NCBI GenBank assembly: GCA_024760905.1
Contig: CM045731.1
Span: forward strand, 57,535,125 to 57,599,124
DNA: 64,000 bases
Reading direction: 5' to 3'
From: Plotosus lineatus
Taxonomy: Eukaryota > Chordata > Actinopteri > Siluriformes > Plotosidae
Below, piece by piece: positions 32,222-51,987 of this stretch. Position 1 is the stretch's first letter. Each line of letters starts with the position of its first letter. A program made the translations under genes and the position numbers. Below the pieces are notes generated by a model. The model searched no databases. It saw only the letters and a program-made list of their open reading frames with translations, and was not told where the DNA came from.

Positions 32222-33132
32222 CCGTATATTCCGGATTACAAGACACACGGGTTCTTAGGTGACAAAGATGATTTCAGTCCTACAAAAAAAAAACCTTCAA
32301 GACGCCATCATGGGTTACGTTTAGCTGACACTACAAAGCTGCTCCGTGTATTTATTTAGAAATCATTTTGCTAATTTTAGAAACAGTGCCACACACAATC
32401 AAAAATTTAGCCAGCTAGCACAATGCTAGTTGTATTTAGCTCGTTTTACCTAATGCACACTGAAAGCCAAATCTAGCAGCAATACTATTGAAAATTAGCT
32501 TTTCTTTTTAGATTTATGTAGATTTTGCTATATAAAGGTACATCGTTCATTTTATGTAACTGCTTAATCCTAATTAGGGTCTCGGGGAGGCTGGCACTCA
32601 TCCCAGCTGTCTCCAGGCGAGGGCAGCGTACACCCTGAACAGCTCATCAGGCCATCGCAGAGCGGAAACATGCTGAGAGCTATGCAGCCTACTCTTGTTG
32701 AAAGTTAGCAATGGTTCTTTTACATGCCTCTCATCATAGACAGTGAGAGACCTGGCCGGCCTTTGATAACCCAGTGAGCTGCACTGAGGGGACAATGACA
32801 ACCCAGGGAGAGTGGGGCTTGAAATCTCAACCTTAGAATCAGTGATCCAGCACCTTTACTATCAGGCCACCACTGCCCCTATATGAAGGTATTGCATTTA
32901 TTTATATCATGCACATATGTATTATGTCGCATGGACATCTGAGAAGTGTAGCCGGTAGCTAGCACAACAGGAAATATGGTGCTTCTTACATATAGGTTAT
33001 GTGACATGTTTATGCCTTATGGTTATGTTTTTTAAAATTCATACTTAAAAAAAATAATTTACTGAAACAGTGCACGGCTCAGCTGGAGGACGCTACGGCC
33101 TTCGCACAGGGTTCATAGTCCGGAAGATACGG
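32222..33132. mobile_element. TA-flanked DNA element with 14-bp inverted ends
   Basis: CCGTATATTCCGGA at the left and CCGTATCTTCCGGA (reverse) at the right differ at one base, each next to TA. A SINE is nested at 32541-32879. No transposase frame is visible. Confidence 0.6.
32541..32879 (-). mobile_element. SINE family 1 head on the second (CCTAATTAGG) tail
   Basis: The reversed tail TTAATCCTAATTAGGGTC and TACACCCTGAACAGCTCATC leads into the family 1 body (CAGCAATGGTTCTTTTACATG) and head. The repeats TATATAAAGGTA (32529-32540) and TATATGAAGGTA (32880-32891) are a 12-bp duplication with one mismatch. Nested in the element at 32222-33132. Confidence 0.7.
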
Positions 33133-34464
33133 TACACCACCCTAGTTAGTTCTCAGCAGATAATCGGCGTTTGCTGCCTTCAAGTCCTTGTCGGAAGTGT
33201 ATGAATTTATTTTATTTAATTTTTATGAGTTTAAAGTTGTTCGGTATGATGAAATATATGATAAAGCAGTTGTGCATGGAAATAAGAGATGCACTGGAGA
33301 ACCAAGGGGTGAATCCTCTGGAAAACTAGGAAGTAGATGTTCTGCAGAACAAGAACTTGAGTGCCTTGGGAACCAGAATGGTAAATATATCTTGCAACAA
33401 AGGAAATAAAATGGTCAAATATTGTTTTTATGCAGTTTTAGCCCTTTTCAGGCGGGATTAGTTTTCCAGTGACGTCTAAAGTCACGTTTATGGATGATTG
33501 TAGTAGCATTACAATATATAAGAAATATGTTGAAATCACAAAGATGTGTCTTCAACTTTTATAACTATAACATGCCATATTTTAGTACCAAATGATTGTT
33601 TTGAGCTTGTGTTGTAGGGGGCATGGCTGTAGCCATCACACTTGATTGTTAGAGGTTCACATGACCACCACATATCTGTAAGCAGTACCTGTCCTGAACT
33701 CACCCCTCTGTTTATTGTATTTGAAGGTGACAGAAAAGTGCAAACATTCTTTTATTTATTCTACCTGGATTTCAATGTCGTTCACCGTCATGGCATTTCC
33801 ATCAGGACTCGAAGGCCGCCCTCGTTCTGTTCGACAATCAACTCTTTTATTCCATTCCTACTTGGAATTTTCTTCCATTCCATCTTGTACTGAACTGAGT
33901 GAACGGAAAAGGGGAAAGAAAATCTTTCCAGGACGTTTTAATGAAGAAGAAGAAAAAAATTAAAGTGTTTTATTTTTCTACAGAAGTGCGTTTGAAGTGT
34001 GGATGAGAGCAGTATTCCTGGATGCCCATGAAAAAAAGCCAAACTAGTGACTGGACGGACGGCTGGAGGGAGGGAAGGGTGGAGCGTTGTTGAGTTCTTT
34101 CGATGTTTTTGTAGAAAGTGCTCTTGACTTTGCGGACCACGGTGGTTCACATGCACAGAGCGTGACGGCGAGCCTTCACATGTGTGCCTGTGTATGTGCG
34201 GATTCCTTTTGAACTCTGTATCTTCTTTATCTTCGCATGATCATATGATTTATTATTGTGAATAGAAGCATTTTGTCAAACCGATTTTCTTTCTATCTCC
34301 TTAATCGGTTGTCTAGTGCACTTTGACTTTGTGCACTTTAATGACCACCTACAAACACACGCTTATTTTTAAGAAATCACGCACACACATGTACACACAC
34401 ACACACAAAGACTCTTCATTGCTTCGTAATTTTGCACGAGGCTTCAGACTGTGAATTAAATCGG

Positions 34465-34477
34465 AATAAATTTTATT
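34465..34477. terminator. Back-to-back poly(A) signals between convergent rnf150 and ppme1
   Basis: AATAAA at 34465-34470 on the + strand is followed at 34472-34477 by TTTATT, which is AATAAA on the - strand. It lies between the rnf150 stop (32028) and the ppme1 stop (35462). It could end both transcripts, giving 3' UTRs of about 2.4 kb and 1.0 kb. Other AATAAA-like words exist nearby, so use is unproven. Confidence 0.3.
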
Positions 34478-34541
34478 GTGATTTTTAAAAATATTTATTC
34501 AGCTGATGCTGAGTCCCTACACTGTCTTTACAAATATCACA

Positions 34542-34565
34542 CACACACAAACAAACACACACAAA

Positions 34566-34607
<42 letters not shown>
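34542..34607 (+). repeat. (CA)n / CAAACA repeat
   Basis: CACACAAACA units pass into a pure CA run, between the two convergent gene ends. Confidence 0.85.
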
Positions 34608-34610
<3 letters not shown>

Positions 34611-34845
34611 CATTACAAAGTGTTATCTTAAAAAATAAAAAAAGGAGAATAGTAGAATTATAGAGTAGTACTGGGAAGTAGAAAAAAAAACTGTTGAAAT
34701 TTCATCACAGCTGGCTGTAGGTCATTGTTTCTGCCTCAAGGGGGCACCATGGAGACAGCGCCTGCTGGCACTGAGACACTGCGGGCAAACAATGAAGAGG
34801 TTCACTCAAACCTATTTAATAATCAATACTCAACCATACACATTA

Positions 34846-35162
34846 CTTACTCACTTGCCAAACCACTTAATCATGTTAGGGTCACAAGGAGGCTGGAGCC
34901 TATCTCAGCCAAAACTGGGGTACACCCTGAACAGCTCCAACTAATGCAGGCCTAACACACGCACACGCACACACGGCTGTTCAGGCTCACACCTAGGGGC
35001 TAATCTATAATAGCCAATTAGCCTAATGTATCTTTGGAATTGTGGGAGGAAACTGGTGTACTTGGAGGAAACCCATACAAACACCACACAAGCCTGGAAC
35101 ACAAACCCAGGACCTTGCTGTGAGATGGACATGCTTGACCACTCTGCCATCACACGCACCGT
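34846..35162 (-). mobile_element. SINE family 2
   Basis: Reversed tail CCACTTAATCATGTTAGGG, TACACCCTGAACAGCTCC, then GGAAACCCATACAAACACC and the reversed head ending ATCACACGCACC. It is between the ends of rnf150 and ppme1. Confidence 0.55.
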
Positions 35163-35461
35163 CAATTTTAAAATAAACCCAGAACCACTTTAGTATTATT
35201 TAGTATATATTACATTATGATTGGCCATAATATTTTATGATGTAATAACAGAACATATGTTCAGTGTTCATGAACTGCTCATGCAGTAACAAGCTGCACT
35301 CTTGGTATTTAGTCCTGAACATAAAAGGTGCTTGTTTTAACTTTTCAGATTATTTTTAAGGAAATGATATTTACTTGTCAGTGCTTCATAGCCTTTTAAA
35401 AGTAGGTACAGCTGTAACTGTCCATCTCCAAGCTGGAGGTACAGTACTCACCTGCTGGAGT

Positions 35462-44081
<8,620 letters not shown>

Positions 44082-44881
44082 GCACACGCTCCATCAGTGA
44101 CATGTGATGTTCGCCACCTGCCTCTTTTCGAACTGCGGTGCATGCGTATCTGGGGACGGGTCTAACATACTCTGGAGGGAAAGTGCTATCCGACCCTTTT
44201 ACAAATGAGCTCAAGGATTGGCTGGTAATCAATGTGAGTGACAGGGAAGCGAGTCCTCAGCCAATCAGCTCCCATGGACTCCAGGCTACGGACCGCTGTG
44301 GCATTAACTTGTATTCAAACTTGTGATTTCACGTCAATATGCCACTCGGGAGTCTCTCAAGATTATATCTTGATATTTAATAATCACATTAATATGTTTT
44401 GTTTCAGTGGTACCACGGTAACAGAGACTCGCTCTAGCTGATGCAAGATGTTTACTGAGCTTCATACAGGTGTTTTAATGTTTATGTTTATTCCTTCAGG
44501 ATAGGACTGCATGGAACTTTTTACATTTTAAGAGAGAACACATGGACAGACCGTTTGATAGATGAATATCGATGGTTGGACGGTCAGATGAATAGATGGA
44601 TATGAATATCAAAGGAATGAATAAATATACAGATGAATAGATAGATGAATGGATGGATAGACACAATCAACATAAACATGGACATACAGATGGTTGGAAA
44701 AATTTAAACATAGACAAATCAACACAGAGTAAGAAAATTATACATCCTTCTATTAGATTTGAGGGGAAAATGATAGTAATTTATTGATAAAATTTATTGC
44801 ATTAAATTAAAAATGTAAATTCACAATCAATAAGATCTCAGCTGAATCACAAGGAAAGAAAAGAAGGAAATCGCTTTTTCT

Positions 44882-44916
<35 letters not shown>

Positions 44917-44919
44917 TCA

Positions 44920-45258
44920 TTCACTTTCTGTAACCGGTTAATCCTAATTAGGATCACGGGGAGGCTGGCGCCCATCCCGGCCGCCTCCGGGCAAGGGCAG
45001 AATACACCCTAGACAGCTCGCCAGACCATCGCAGGGCAGAAACACGCTGATGGCTATGTAGCGTACTCTTGTCGAAAGTCAGCAATGATTCTTTTACATG
45101 CCTCACACCATAGACAGTGAGAGACATGACCGACCTTTGATAAACCATTTAGTTACACTGGGGGGGGGGGGACAATAACAACCCATGGAGATTGGGGCTT
45201 GAACCCCCAACCATAGGATCAGTGATCCAGCACCTTTACCACCAGGCACCACTACCCA
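44920..45258 (-). mobile_element. SINE family 1 head on the second (CCTAATTAGG) tail
   Basis: Reversed tail TTAATCCTAATTAGGATCAC, TACACCCTAGACAGCTCGCC, then family 1 body and head with GGGCTTGAACCCCC. Both flanks are (TTA)n repeats, as if it inserted into one TTA array and duplicated part of it. Confidence 0.7.
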
Positions 45259-45300
<42 letters not shown>

Positions 45301-45552
45301 TTAATAGTCATACAAATATTGAATGATGACACCAACAAACTAAATTAAATACATGAGCACACGATGCATTGTTAGACAAATAAAGTGATAAAGTGGTAAA
45401 AAGTAAGATTGAGAGATGGATAAACAGTCTGAACAGAATCTTACTTCTCGGTGTCAAAGTTTTCCTCCCACATTCTGGTGTCGGTGTTCAGCTGCTATTC
45501 AGCGTCGGGCACGGAGAAACAACTCTCTGACCTGCTGCACTGGGAGGCCATC

Positions 45553-45588
45553 AGACAGAGAGAGAGCGAGAGAGAGAGAGAGAGAGAG

Positions 45589-45657
<69 letters not shown>

Positions 45658-45660
45658 GTG
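45553..45660 (+). repeat. (GA)n(TG)n compound microsatellite
   Basis: GAGAGAGCGAGAGA units pass into about 33 TG units. Confidence 0.9.
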
Positions 45661-45814
45661 TGTATGTATGTGTGTGTGGAGTTAAAGTTACACACAGCAG
45701 ACACTCAGCTAAAGAGCATGCAGGTGCAGCAGACAGGTGGATCAATCACAGAGCGTGGATGGAGCGGAGGCTTCTACACCTGGAGTCAGGTGTTTTTGTG
45801 ATCTGAGGAACAAG

Positions 45815-45829
45815 TGTGTGTGTGTGTGT

Positions 45830-45901
<72 letters not shown>
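45815..45901 (+). repeat. (TG)n microsatellite
   Basis: About 43 units with single-base interruptions. Confidence 0.9.
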
Positions 45902-46071
45902 ACAGGCGTGTGCGCGTTGGGGAAATTCAGTACAGCAGTCACTTTCTTGAACATTCTACAAAATAATCTGACATTATCTGCTTGTATTGACACGGAAGCA
46001 AAAGAGAGAAAACGCTTTTTTGGTTGGAAAATAAATATTGAATAACATGGATACGGTTCATGTTGTAGTAG

Positions 46072-46166
46072 TAGTTGTTTCCTTTCAGCTTTTTTCTTTT
46101 TTTCAGTTGTCGCCACAGCGAATCATCTGATTCACACGTTTGATTTGGCATAGGTTTTTACGTAGA
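46072..46166 (-). mobile_element. SINE family 1, tail fragment
   Basis: Reversed tail TTTCCTTTCAGCTTTTTTC, GTCGCCACAGCGAATCATCTG and GCATAGGTTTTTACGTAG; the rest is missing. Confidence 0.6.
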
Positions 46167-46399
46167 ACGTCTAAAACTCTCTACTTCCTGTTCCTGATGA
46201 CATCATCAGGCCTTAATAGGGTCATGTTATCGAAAACCCTGAAGATATCGGAATGCTTACAGACTGTTTCAAAACGTTGACACTGGAGACTCCTTCCTTC
46301 AATTTTTTTCATTTCAACAATCCTTTGACCAATCAGAATCGAGGAATTAAGCAGAGTTGTGGGGTACCAGTGTTTAGTATTTGTACAGTATGACATGTA

Positions 46400-46636
46400 C
46401 ATTAGATGAATCATCGGTTCCAAATTGTCCCTAGGTGTGACTAGTTGTATGTGTGTTAGTCTTTGTGCATGTTTTTGGACTGTGGGAGAAACCCGGAGGA
46501 CTTGAAGGAAACCCACATAAACACAATGAGAACATGCAAATTCCACTCAGAAATGTAGGTGAGCACGGGACACGAACCCAGTACTTTGTGGCTTGGAAGC
46601 TGACATGTTAACCACTATGCCATGGTGTTGCCTAAA
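46400..46636 (-). mobile_element. SINE family 2, decayed
   Basis: Contains TCCAAATTGTCCCTAGGTGTG, CATGTTTTTGGACTGTGGGAG and the reversed head GACACGAACCCAGTACTTTG ... TGCCATGGTGTTGCC. Confidence 0.5.
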
Positions 46637-46639
46637 TAA

Positions 46640-48189
46640 TAAAATCATCATCATCATCATCCACTTGATCCGGGGTCTGGTTGTAGGGTCAGCAACCTAA
46701 CCAGTAAAGTCCAGACTTCATTCTACCCAGCCACTTTCTGCAGCTCTTCTAGAGGGACACCGAGGCATTCCCAGACCAGCCGAGCAACATAGTGTTCAAC
46801 ATAGTGTCCAATGTGTTCTGGTTTTACCCTGGGGGTCTCTTCCCTGTTACACGTGCCTGAAACACCACACCAGGGAAGCATTATACCTGAGCATCCTCGA
46901 CTGACTCCTCTCAACATGAAGGAGCAGTGGTTCTACTCCGAGCTCCTTCCAGATGGCTGAACCTCTCACCGTATCGCTTCTAAATTTTGTAGCTTTTTAT
47001 TGAATAAGTCTGGAATTAACAGAAGAGATCAAGCTGATAATGGTTTATTCTCCATTCACTGACACGAAGCTACCATGAGATAATTCACTGATATCCACCT
47101 TGCCTTCAAAAAATAATTGTTATGTAAAGTGAAAACATGACCTGATTATCCCCAAAATGTTTAACTATTATTATTATTATTATTTAAGCAGAGATCAATG
47201 ACATGATGGAGAAGATCTGAAAAGAAAATTTTACATTTTTTTTCTCACTGGCAGCAGACGATATTATCATAAAGCTGTTTAAAAGCAGAATCTGTAAATC
47301 CCAAACTATCACCCGAAGACTCCGAGTAATCATCTGATCTCTTTCTCTCAGGTGTTGATGACAGTGATGACAAGTTGCTAGGCAACCTATATAGTATAAC
47401 CTGTAAACAAGTAGCAGGTCATAACAACAGTATGATGTTCTTTGTATATGATGCCCTTTTATTCACAAAATATACTTATTGAAATAAGATGCAAAACAAA
47501 AAAACAGTATTTTTGATTTTTGGTTTGTTTGTTTATCATGAGAAGCTGTAAGGTGTGCATATTATTCCAGAACTTCCATCATGTGGGACAAAAGCCGTAA
47601 ACAATCACTTCAGTCTGGAGAAACCAACTACAACATCACAAGGACTTCAGTGAAGTAAACACCCATAACTTTTAAACTTGTTGGCGAAAATCATGAAAGC
47701 TGAACCTTTTAATGAGGTGTTTATTTTATTATCTTCTTCTTTTTTTTTTTTACCAACTGCATAAATCGTGTGGGTGAAATCTTGTGTTTAGCTGAATAAA
47801 ATATTTATTGTAAACCCGACATGTGCTCGAATCGCCATGCAACAGCAGTATCCCGGTTATTTCTACAGCACGAGCTCCAGACAGACAGACGTGGAAGAGA
47901 CGTAGGAACACTGCGCACGCACTTTTTTCCATCTGACATTTCCCCGTTTGATTTCTCACCGTGCACTGCGTGAACCATTTTAATCTACACATATCCGTCT
48001 CTGATTTAATTTCACGCAGCAATCACTTGTGATGATGAATGATGATGATGATGATGATGATGAAGCTCTGGAAGATCTGAAAGTGCTGAACATCTGAGTG
48101 AGGGACTGCGTCAACTTTAACTGCTGTAGGCGAGTTCTCTGATGCAGGTGAGTTCTGATTTTTAATGCCCAAAATTCTTTTAAACAGAT
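46640..48189. other. Intergenic DNA with no recognised feature
   Basis: No convincing exon or repeat family, apart from short TCA/ATG triplet runs (46646-46660, 48034-48063) and a TTA run near 47168. Confidence 0.4.
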
Positions 48190-48206
48190 ACTTGTAATGG
48201 CTTGTT

Positions 48207-48557
48207 GTAGGGGCAGTGGTGGTCAAGTATTATAGGGCGCTGGATCGCTGATCCAAAGGTTGGGGGTTTGAGTCCCACTCTCCACAAGGTAGTCACTGTC
48301 CCCCCCAGTGCGGCTAACTGGGTTATCAAAGGCGGGCCATGTCTCTCACTGTCTATGGTGAGAGGCATGTAAAAGAACCATTGCTGACTTTCGTAAAGAG
48401 TAGCTGCAAAGTCGTCAGCGTGTTTCTGTCCCTTGCTAAAAAGGGTTGTGACAGGAAGGGCATCCGACGTAAAAACCTCTGCCAAATCAAACGTGCGAAT
48501 CAGATGATTCACTGTGGCGACTCCCGAGTAAAAGGGAAAAAGCCGAAAGGAAGACAG
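48207..48557 (+). mobile_element. SINE family 1, RTE-type tail, 17-bp target-site duplication
   Basis: The best preserved copy. ACTTGTAATGGCTTGTT is repeated exactly at 48190-48206 and 48558-48574, which fixes the ends. The element runs from GTAGGGGCAGTGG to GAAAGGAAGACAG, with no poly(A) tail. The perfect long duplication suggests fairly recent insertion. Confidence 0.85.
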
Positions 48558-48724
48558 ACTTGTAATGGCTTGTTACAATGATGTAATAAGACTTTATTTT
48601 AAAATGTTCACAAAGATTAAATGTATTATTTATTCTCTTATAATAATAATAAAGTTACTGTTTCTGTCTTTTTTCTCTCTTACAACACACTGATAGCTAA
48701 ACAAAACAAATACTATATTTATCA

Positions 48725-48830
48725 CGGGTGGCACAGTGGCATAGTGGTTAACAATGCCATCTCACAGCAAGAAGCTCCTGGGTTCGAGTTCCTGACTCTG
48801 CGAGGGTGTTTCTGCATGTAATTTATAAGA
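48725..48830 (+). mobile_element. SINE family 2, head fragment
   Basis: GGGTGGCACAGTGGCATAGTG is followed by TGGGTTCGAGTTCCTGACTC; the body after about 48830 is missing. Confidence 0.55.
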
Positions 48831-48839
48831 GTAAGCCAT

Positions 48840-49720
48840 ATCATGAGGTCATAATTAATTGTTAATTCATATTTTTCTACATTTTAATCACCCCACCCCC
48901 ACCCCCAGTGCAAATGTGACACCAAAAAGAACACATCAGCCAAACCAGATATAGTAATAATCTACCAATTCTACCCAGGTGGAATCTCGTCCAGTTCTAC
49001 CCCACAACAAACCCAAAGCAGGTCACAAGCTGAACACAGATCCAAAATCTAACAGCAAGAGACCACTGTGCCACCAGGAATGAGGGGAGAGATTGCATCC
49101 TTTGAGGCCAAAAAGAAAGGAAAGTTATCAGATACCCCATACAAACCAAAACACCAACCAGTATTGTTATACCAAGCAGTCTCACAACTTTAACTCCTTC
49201 ATCTCCCACAGCATCTGCAGCTACTTTAAAAACACTTCTTGTACCGGGAAACACAGTTTCATCAGTCACTTCCACCACGTTTCTTACAACTAACTTCCAT
49301 AACAATCATGCACTTTGGAACAATCAGGAACCGAAAGCCTCCAAGAGCACCCACAAAACTACATCTCAGATTAGCACATCCACAAACTTTCAAAAAGCCT
49401 CCAATAATCACCTTCCACAGTTCTAATAGCAACAGTTTTAACTAAAAGTGTCCAATGAACAACTTTATCTCAAATTCCAAACCTGAAGATAAGATCCAGT
49501 CCTACTTCAGGTACTTCAGATCCAGATTTAAATTTAATGCCAATAGAGTAGGTGTGATGGAAGACAGTCAAAAAGTGGATAATATGCAGCCACTGGAGAA
49601 AAGCAAGGTAGAAATGCTCAAGAAGACAAAAGATAATGAGAAGCAGAGACTTGGTTGATTGGAAGTAATACATTACTAATCTGGAGCTAAGTGATTCTGC
49701 TCAATCCATCATTTTGATGG
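48840..49720. other. Intergenic DNA with no recognised feature
   Basis: Two opposite ORFs overlap at about 49000-49305. Neither shows a known domain or splice signals. Left as unknown. Confidence 0.35.
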
Positions 49721-49724
49721 TTGC

Positions 49725-50043
49725 ATTCATTTATTCATTATGTGAACCGCTTAATCCTAATTAGGGTTGCGGGGACGCTGGCACCCATCTCAGCTGGCTC
49801 TGGGTGAGGGTGGGGTACACCCTGGACAGCTTGCCAGGCCATCACTGACAGCTATGCAGCTACTCTTGACGAAAGTCAGCAATGGTTCTTTTACATGCCT
49901 CCCACCATAGACACCATGGCCGACCTCTGATAACTCAGTTAGGGAGCACTGGGAGGACAAAGACAACTTGTTGAACATTTGGCTTGAACCCCCAACCTTG
50001 AGATCAGTGATCGAGCACCTTACCACCACGCCACCACTGCCCT
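49725..50043 (-). mobile_element. SINE family 1 head on the second (CCTAATTAGG) tail
   Basis: Starts with reversed tail CGCTTAATCCTAATTAGGG and TACACCCTGGACAGCTTGCC, then CAGCAATGGTTCTTTTACATG and reversed head CACCACTGCCCT. Confidence 0.7.
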
Positions 50044-50277
50044 GATATCATACATACATTGCATTTTCAAACCAGGTATTTTTCCCCCAAGTGGAACCCT
50101 GAGACAGCTGTACCTACATTGCTATCATCCTGGAGATCACAAATTTGAATCCAGATTGATACACAGCTCTTACAGGAGGGAGGGATGGCATGTGCTCACC
50201 TCCCAGTTACCTACCAATCATGGTCATCTTCTGAGCTGATGGAAATAAAAGAGCGAATAACACTTTCTCTTCTAGGC

Positions 50278-50886
50278 TGTTAGGATGTCCCTGAATATAC
50301 AGGCAAAGCAATTCTTAAAGAGGTCACAGAGGGGGCACCCACACTTGTTCTCACCCCTCCCTGATTGGTGATTCTCACGTTCTAGGGTGTAGACTTGATG
50401 GGTTGAATTTTGAAGGGAAAATGCTCTTAATCCTCATTCTGTGAAGTTTTTACTTTATGGAAAATTACAGGTTTATATACTTTTGTAACAATCAGGTGCA
50501 ATTGCTACTGTGAATGTTGCTTCTCTATTCTGAGACGCCAGTGTTTTGTCTGACCTTGCTCTGTGAAACGTTTTATCTACTATTTGATATAGTCCAGCTG
50601 CTCCTAGATACTGAAGACTTGTTTTTCTTGTGGAAAAGTACTGATGACCACCACCAGCCCCCCTAGACTAACCAGCTTCAATTGGTTCCTCACCTAAGAA
50701 GAGGAACCAACTTAGAGCTGTATATATGTGTACTCCACCATTGTGTGTTGGTGGTTCGTGAATAAGGACTGTTGTTTTTTACATGGACTGCTGTCTTTTT
50801 CCACGACTTGCTCCAGAGTGCTCTGGGTGATACAGACGAATCAATCCTCGTGGAGTATTCGTGTGGGCAGATTCAGTAACCTAACA
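50278..50886 (+). mobile_element. 5' LTR of an endogenous retrovirus
   Basis: Begins TGTTAGG and ends CCTAACA, an inverted TG...CA pair. It is 609 bp and is followed after four bases by a primer-binding site. A TATA-like GTATATATG is at about 50718. No second LTR is in the window. Confidence 0.75.
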
Positions 50887-50890
50887 GTTT

Positions 50891-50908
50891 TGGGGGCTCA
50901 TCCGGGAT
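50891..50908 (+). other. Primer-binding site for proline tRNA
   Basis: TGGGGGCTCATCCGGGAT matches the proline-tRNA primer site used by many gammaretrovirus-like and fish retroviruses, with one change (A for G). A CAG|GTAAGG splice-donor-like word follows at 50918-50926, where retroviruses have their leader donor. Confidence 0.8.
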
Positions 50909-50959
50909 ACTCCTATTCAGGTAAGGAATTGAATAACTTCTTTCTGTCCTTGTTAGTAG

Positions 50960-51180
50960 TGTTAAGTGAATCCGGTGTACCCGTGTGTGTTTCCACGAGA
51001 CAGTAGTCCAGTGTGCCCATGTGTGTTTTCCACAGGACAGTAGTCCAGTGTACCCATGTGTGTTTCCATGGGACAGTAGTATTAAATGAATCCGGTGTAT
51101 CCGTGGGACCAAACTTCAATATCCTCAGGTGTGTTTCCGTGAGACTAAACTTTGATATCCTCATGTATGTTTCCATGAGA
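50960..51180 (+). repeat. Degenerate tandem repeat in the retroviral leader
   Basis: Units of about 45-50 bp with CCATGTGTGTTTCCA and GACAGTAGTCCAGTGT are repeated between the primer-binding site and gag. Confidence 0.6.
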
Positions 51181-51244
51181 TGACTAGAGATTGTGTACGC
51201 TGATTAATCGAATACTACCTCAGGACGTTCGTTCCTGTGTCACC

Positions 51245-51472
51245 ATGGGAAATACTAATGGGTTAGTGCACAAACCTAATTCCAAAGAAACACCAAGGGA
51301 TTGAATGAATCATTGCAATTTGACGTTCTTCACAACATCATGGTTAAATAATCTGGCCGGTTGGACTGAATCCCAACCACAATTTCTGTCATACCCAGGT
51401 GGAGGAATTTTTAAACCTGAATATCTTGTGTCCGTGAACAGGCAGATTTATGAACGTGATGGCGACCTGAAT
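51245..51472 (+). pseudogene. Retroviral gag 5' remnant
   Basis: CACCATGG at 51242-51249 starts a reading frame with a MGNT N-terminus, the N-myristoylation signal typical of retroviral matrix proteins. TGA at 51302-51304 interrupts it; the same frame then runs to TAG at 51470-51472. The rest of gag is split by the SINE and Tc1 copy 4. It is non-functional. Confidence 0.6.
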
Positions 51473-51632
51473 TAGAATTATGATTATATGTCCTATTCGA
51501 ATTGGATTGAAATTAAACTCATCTCAGTTAAAAGATATGATTAAAATGGTACCTTCAACTAATCCCATGTTCATTACTAACGTCATGTCTTCCTTCTATA
51601 CAAAATATTTTGAAATTCCAACTTGTTGATCA

Positions 51633-51971
51633 AGGGCAGTGGTGGTCTAGTGGTATAAGGCGCCGGATCACTGATCCAAAGGTTGGGGGTTTGAGTCCCA
51701 CTCTCCACAAGGTTGTCACTGTCCCCCCAGTGCAGCTAACTGGGTTATCAAAGGCCGGCCATGTCTCTCACTGTCTATGGTGTGAGGCATGTAAAAGAAC
51801 CATTGCTGACTTTCGACAAGAGTAGGCTGCAAAGCCGTCGGTGTGTTTCCGCCTTGCGATGGCCTGGCAAGCTGTCCAGGGTGTACTCTGCCCTCGCCCT
51901 GAGTTGGCTGGGATGGGCACCAGCCTCCCCACGACCCTAATTAGGATGAAGCGGTTACAGAAAATGAACTG
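51633..51971 (+). mobile_element. SINE family 1 head on the second tail, 13-bp target-site duplication
   Basis: AACTTGTTGATCA at 51620-51632 and 51972-51984 flanks it exactly. It has the family 1 head and body, then switches near 51848 to GCGATGGCCTGGCAAGCTG, CCCTAATTAGGATGAAGCGG and AGAAAATGAACTG. It is inserted in the gag region of the retrovirus relic, and a Tc1 element begins four bases after its second duplication. Confidence 0.85.
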
Positions 51972-51987
51972 AACTTGTTGATCATGT

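Larger units (their letters stand above)
32029..34464 (+). other. Probable rnf150 3' UTR and downstream DNA with a nested transposon
   Basis: No further coding exon fits. The stretch contains a TA-flanked element at 32222-33132 with a SINE inside it. The segment 33140-34460 is otherwise AT-rich and unique-looking. Short ORFs here have no recognisable domain. Confidence 0.35.

Noticed and set aside
49000..49305. Hydrophobic 102-codon ORF on the - strand
   Set aside because: It has no recognisable family, no splice context and an opposite ORF of equal quality, so I could not support a gene.
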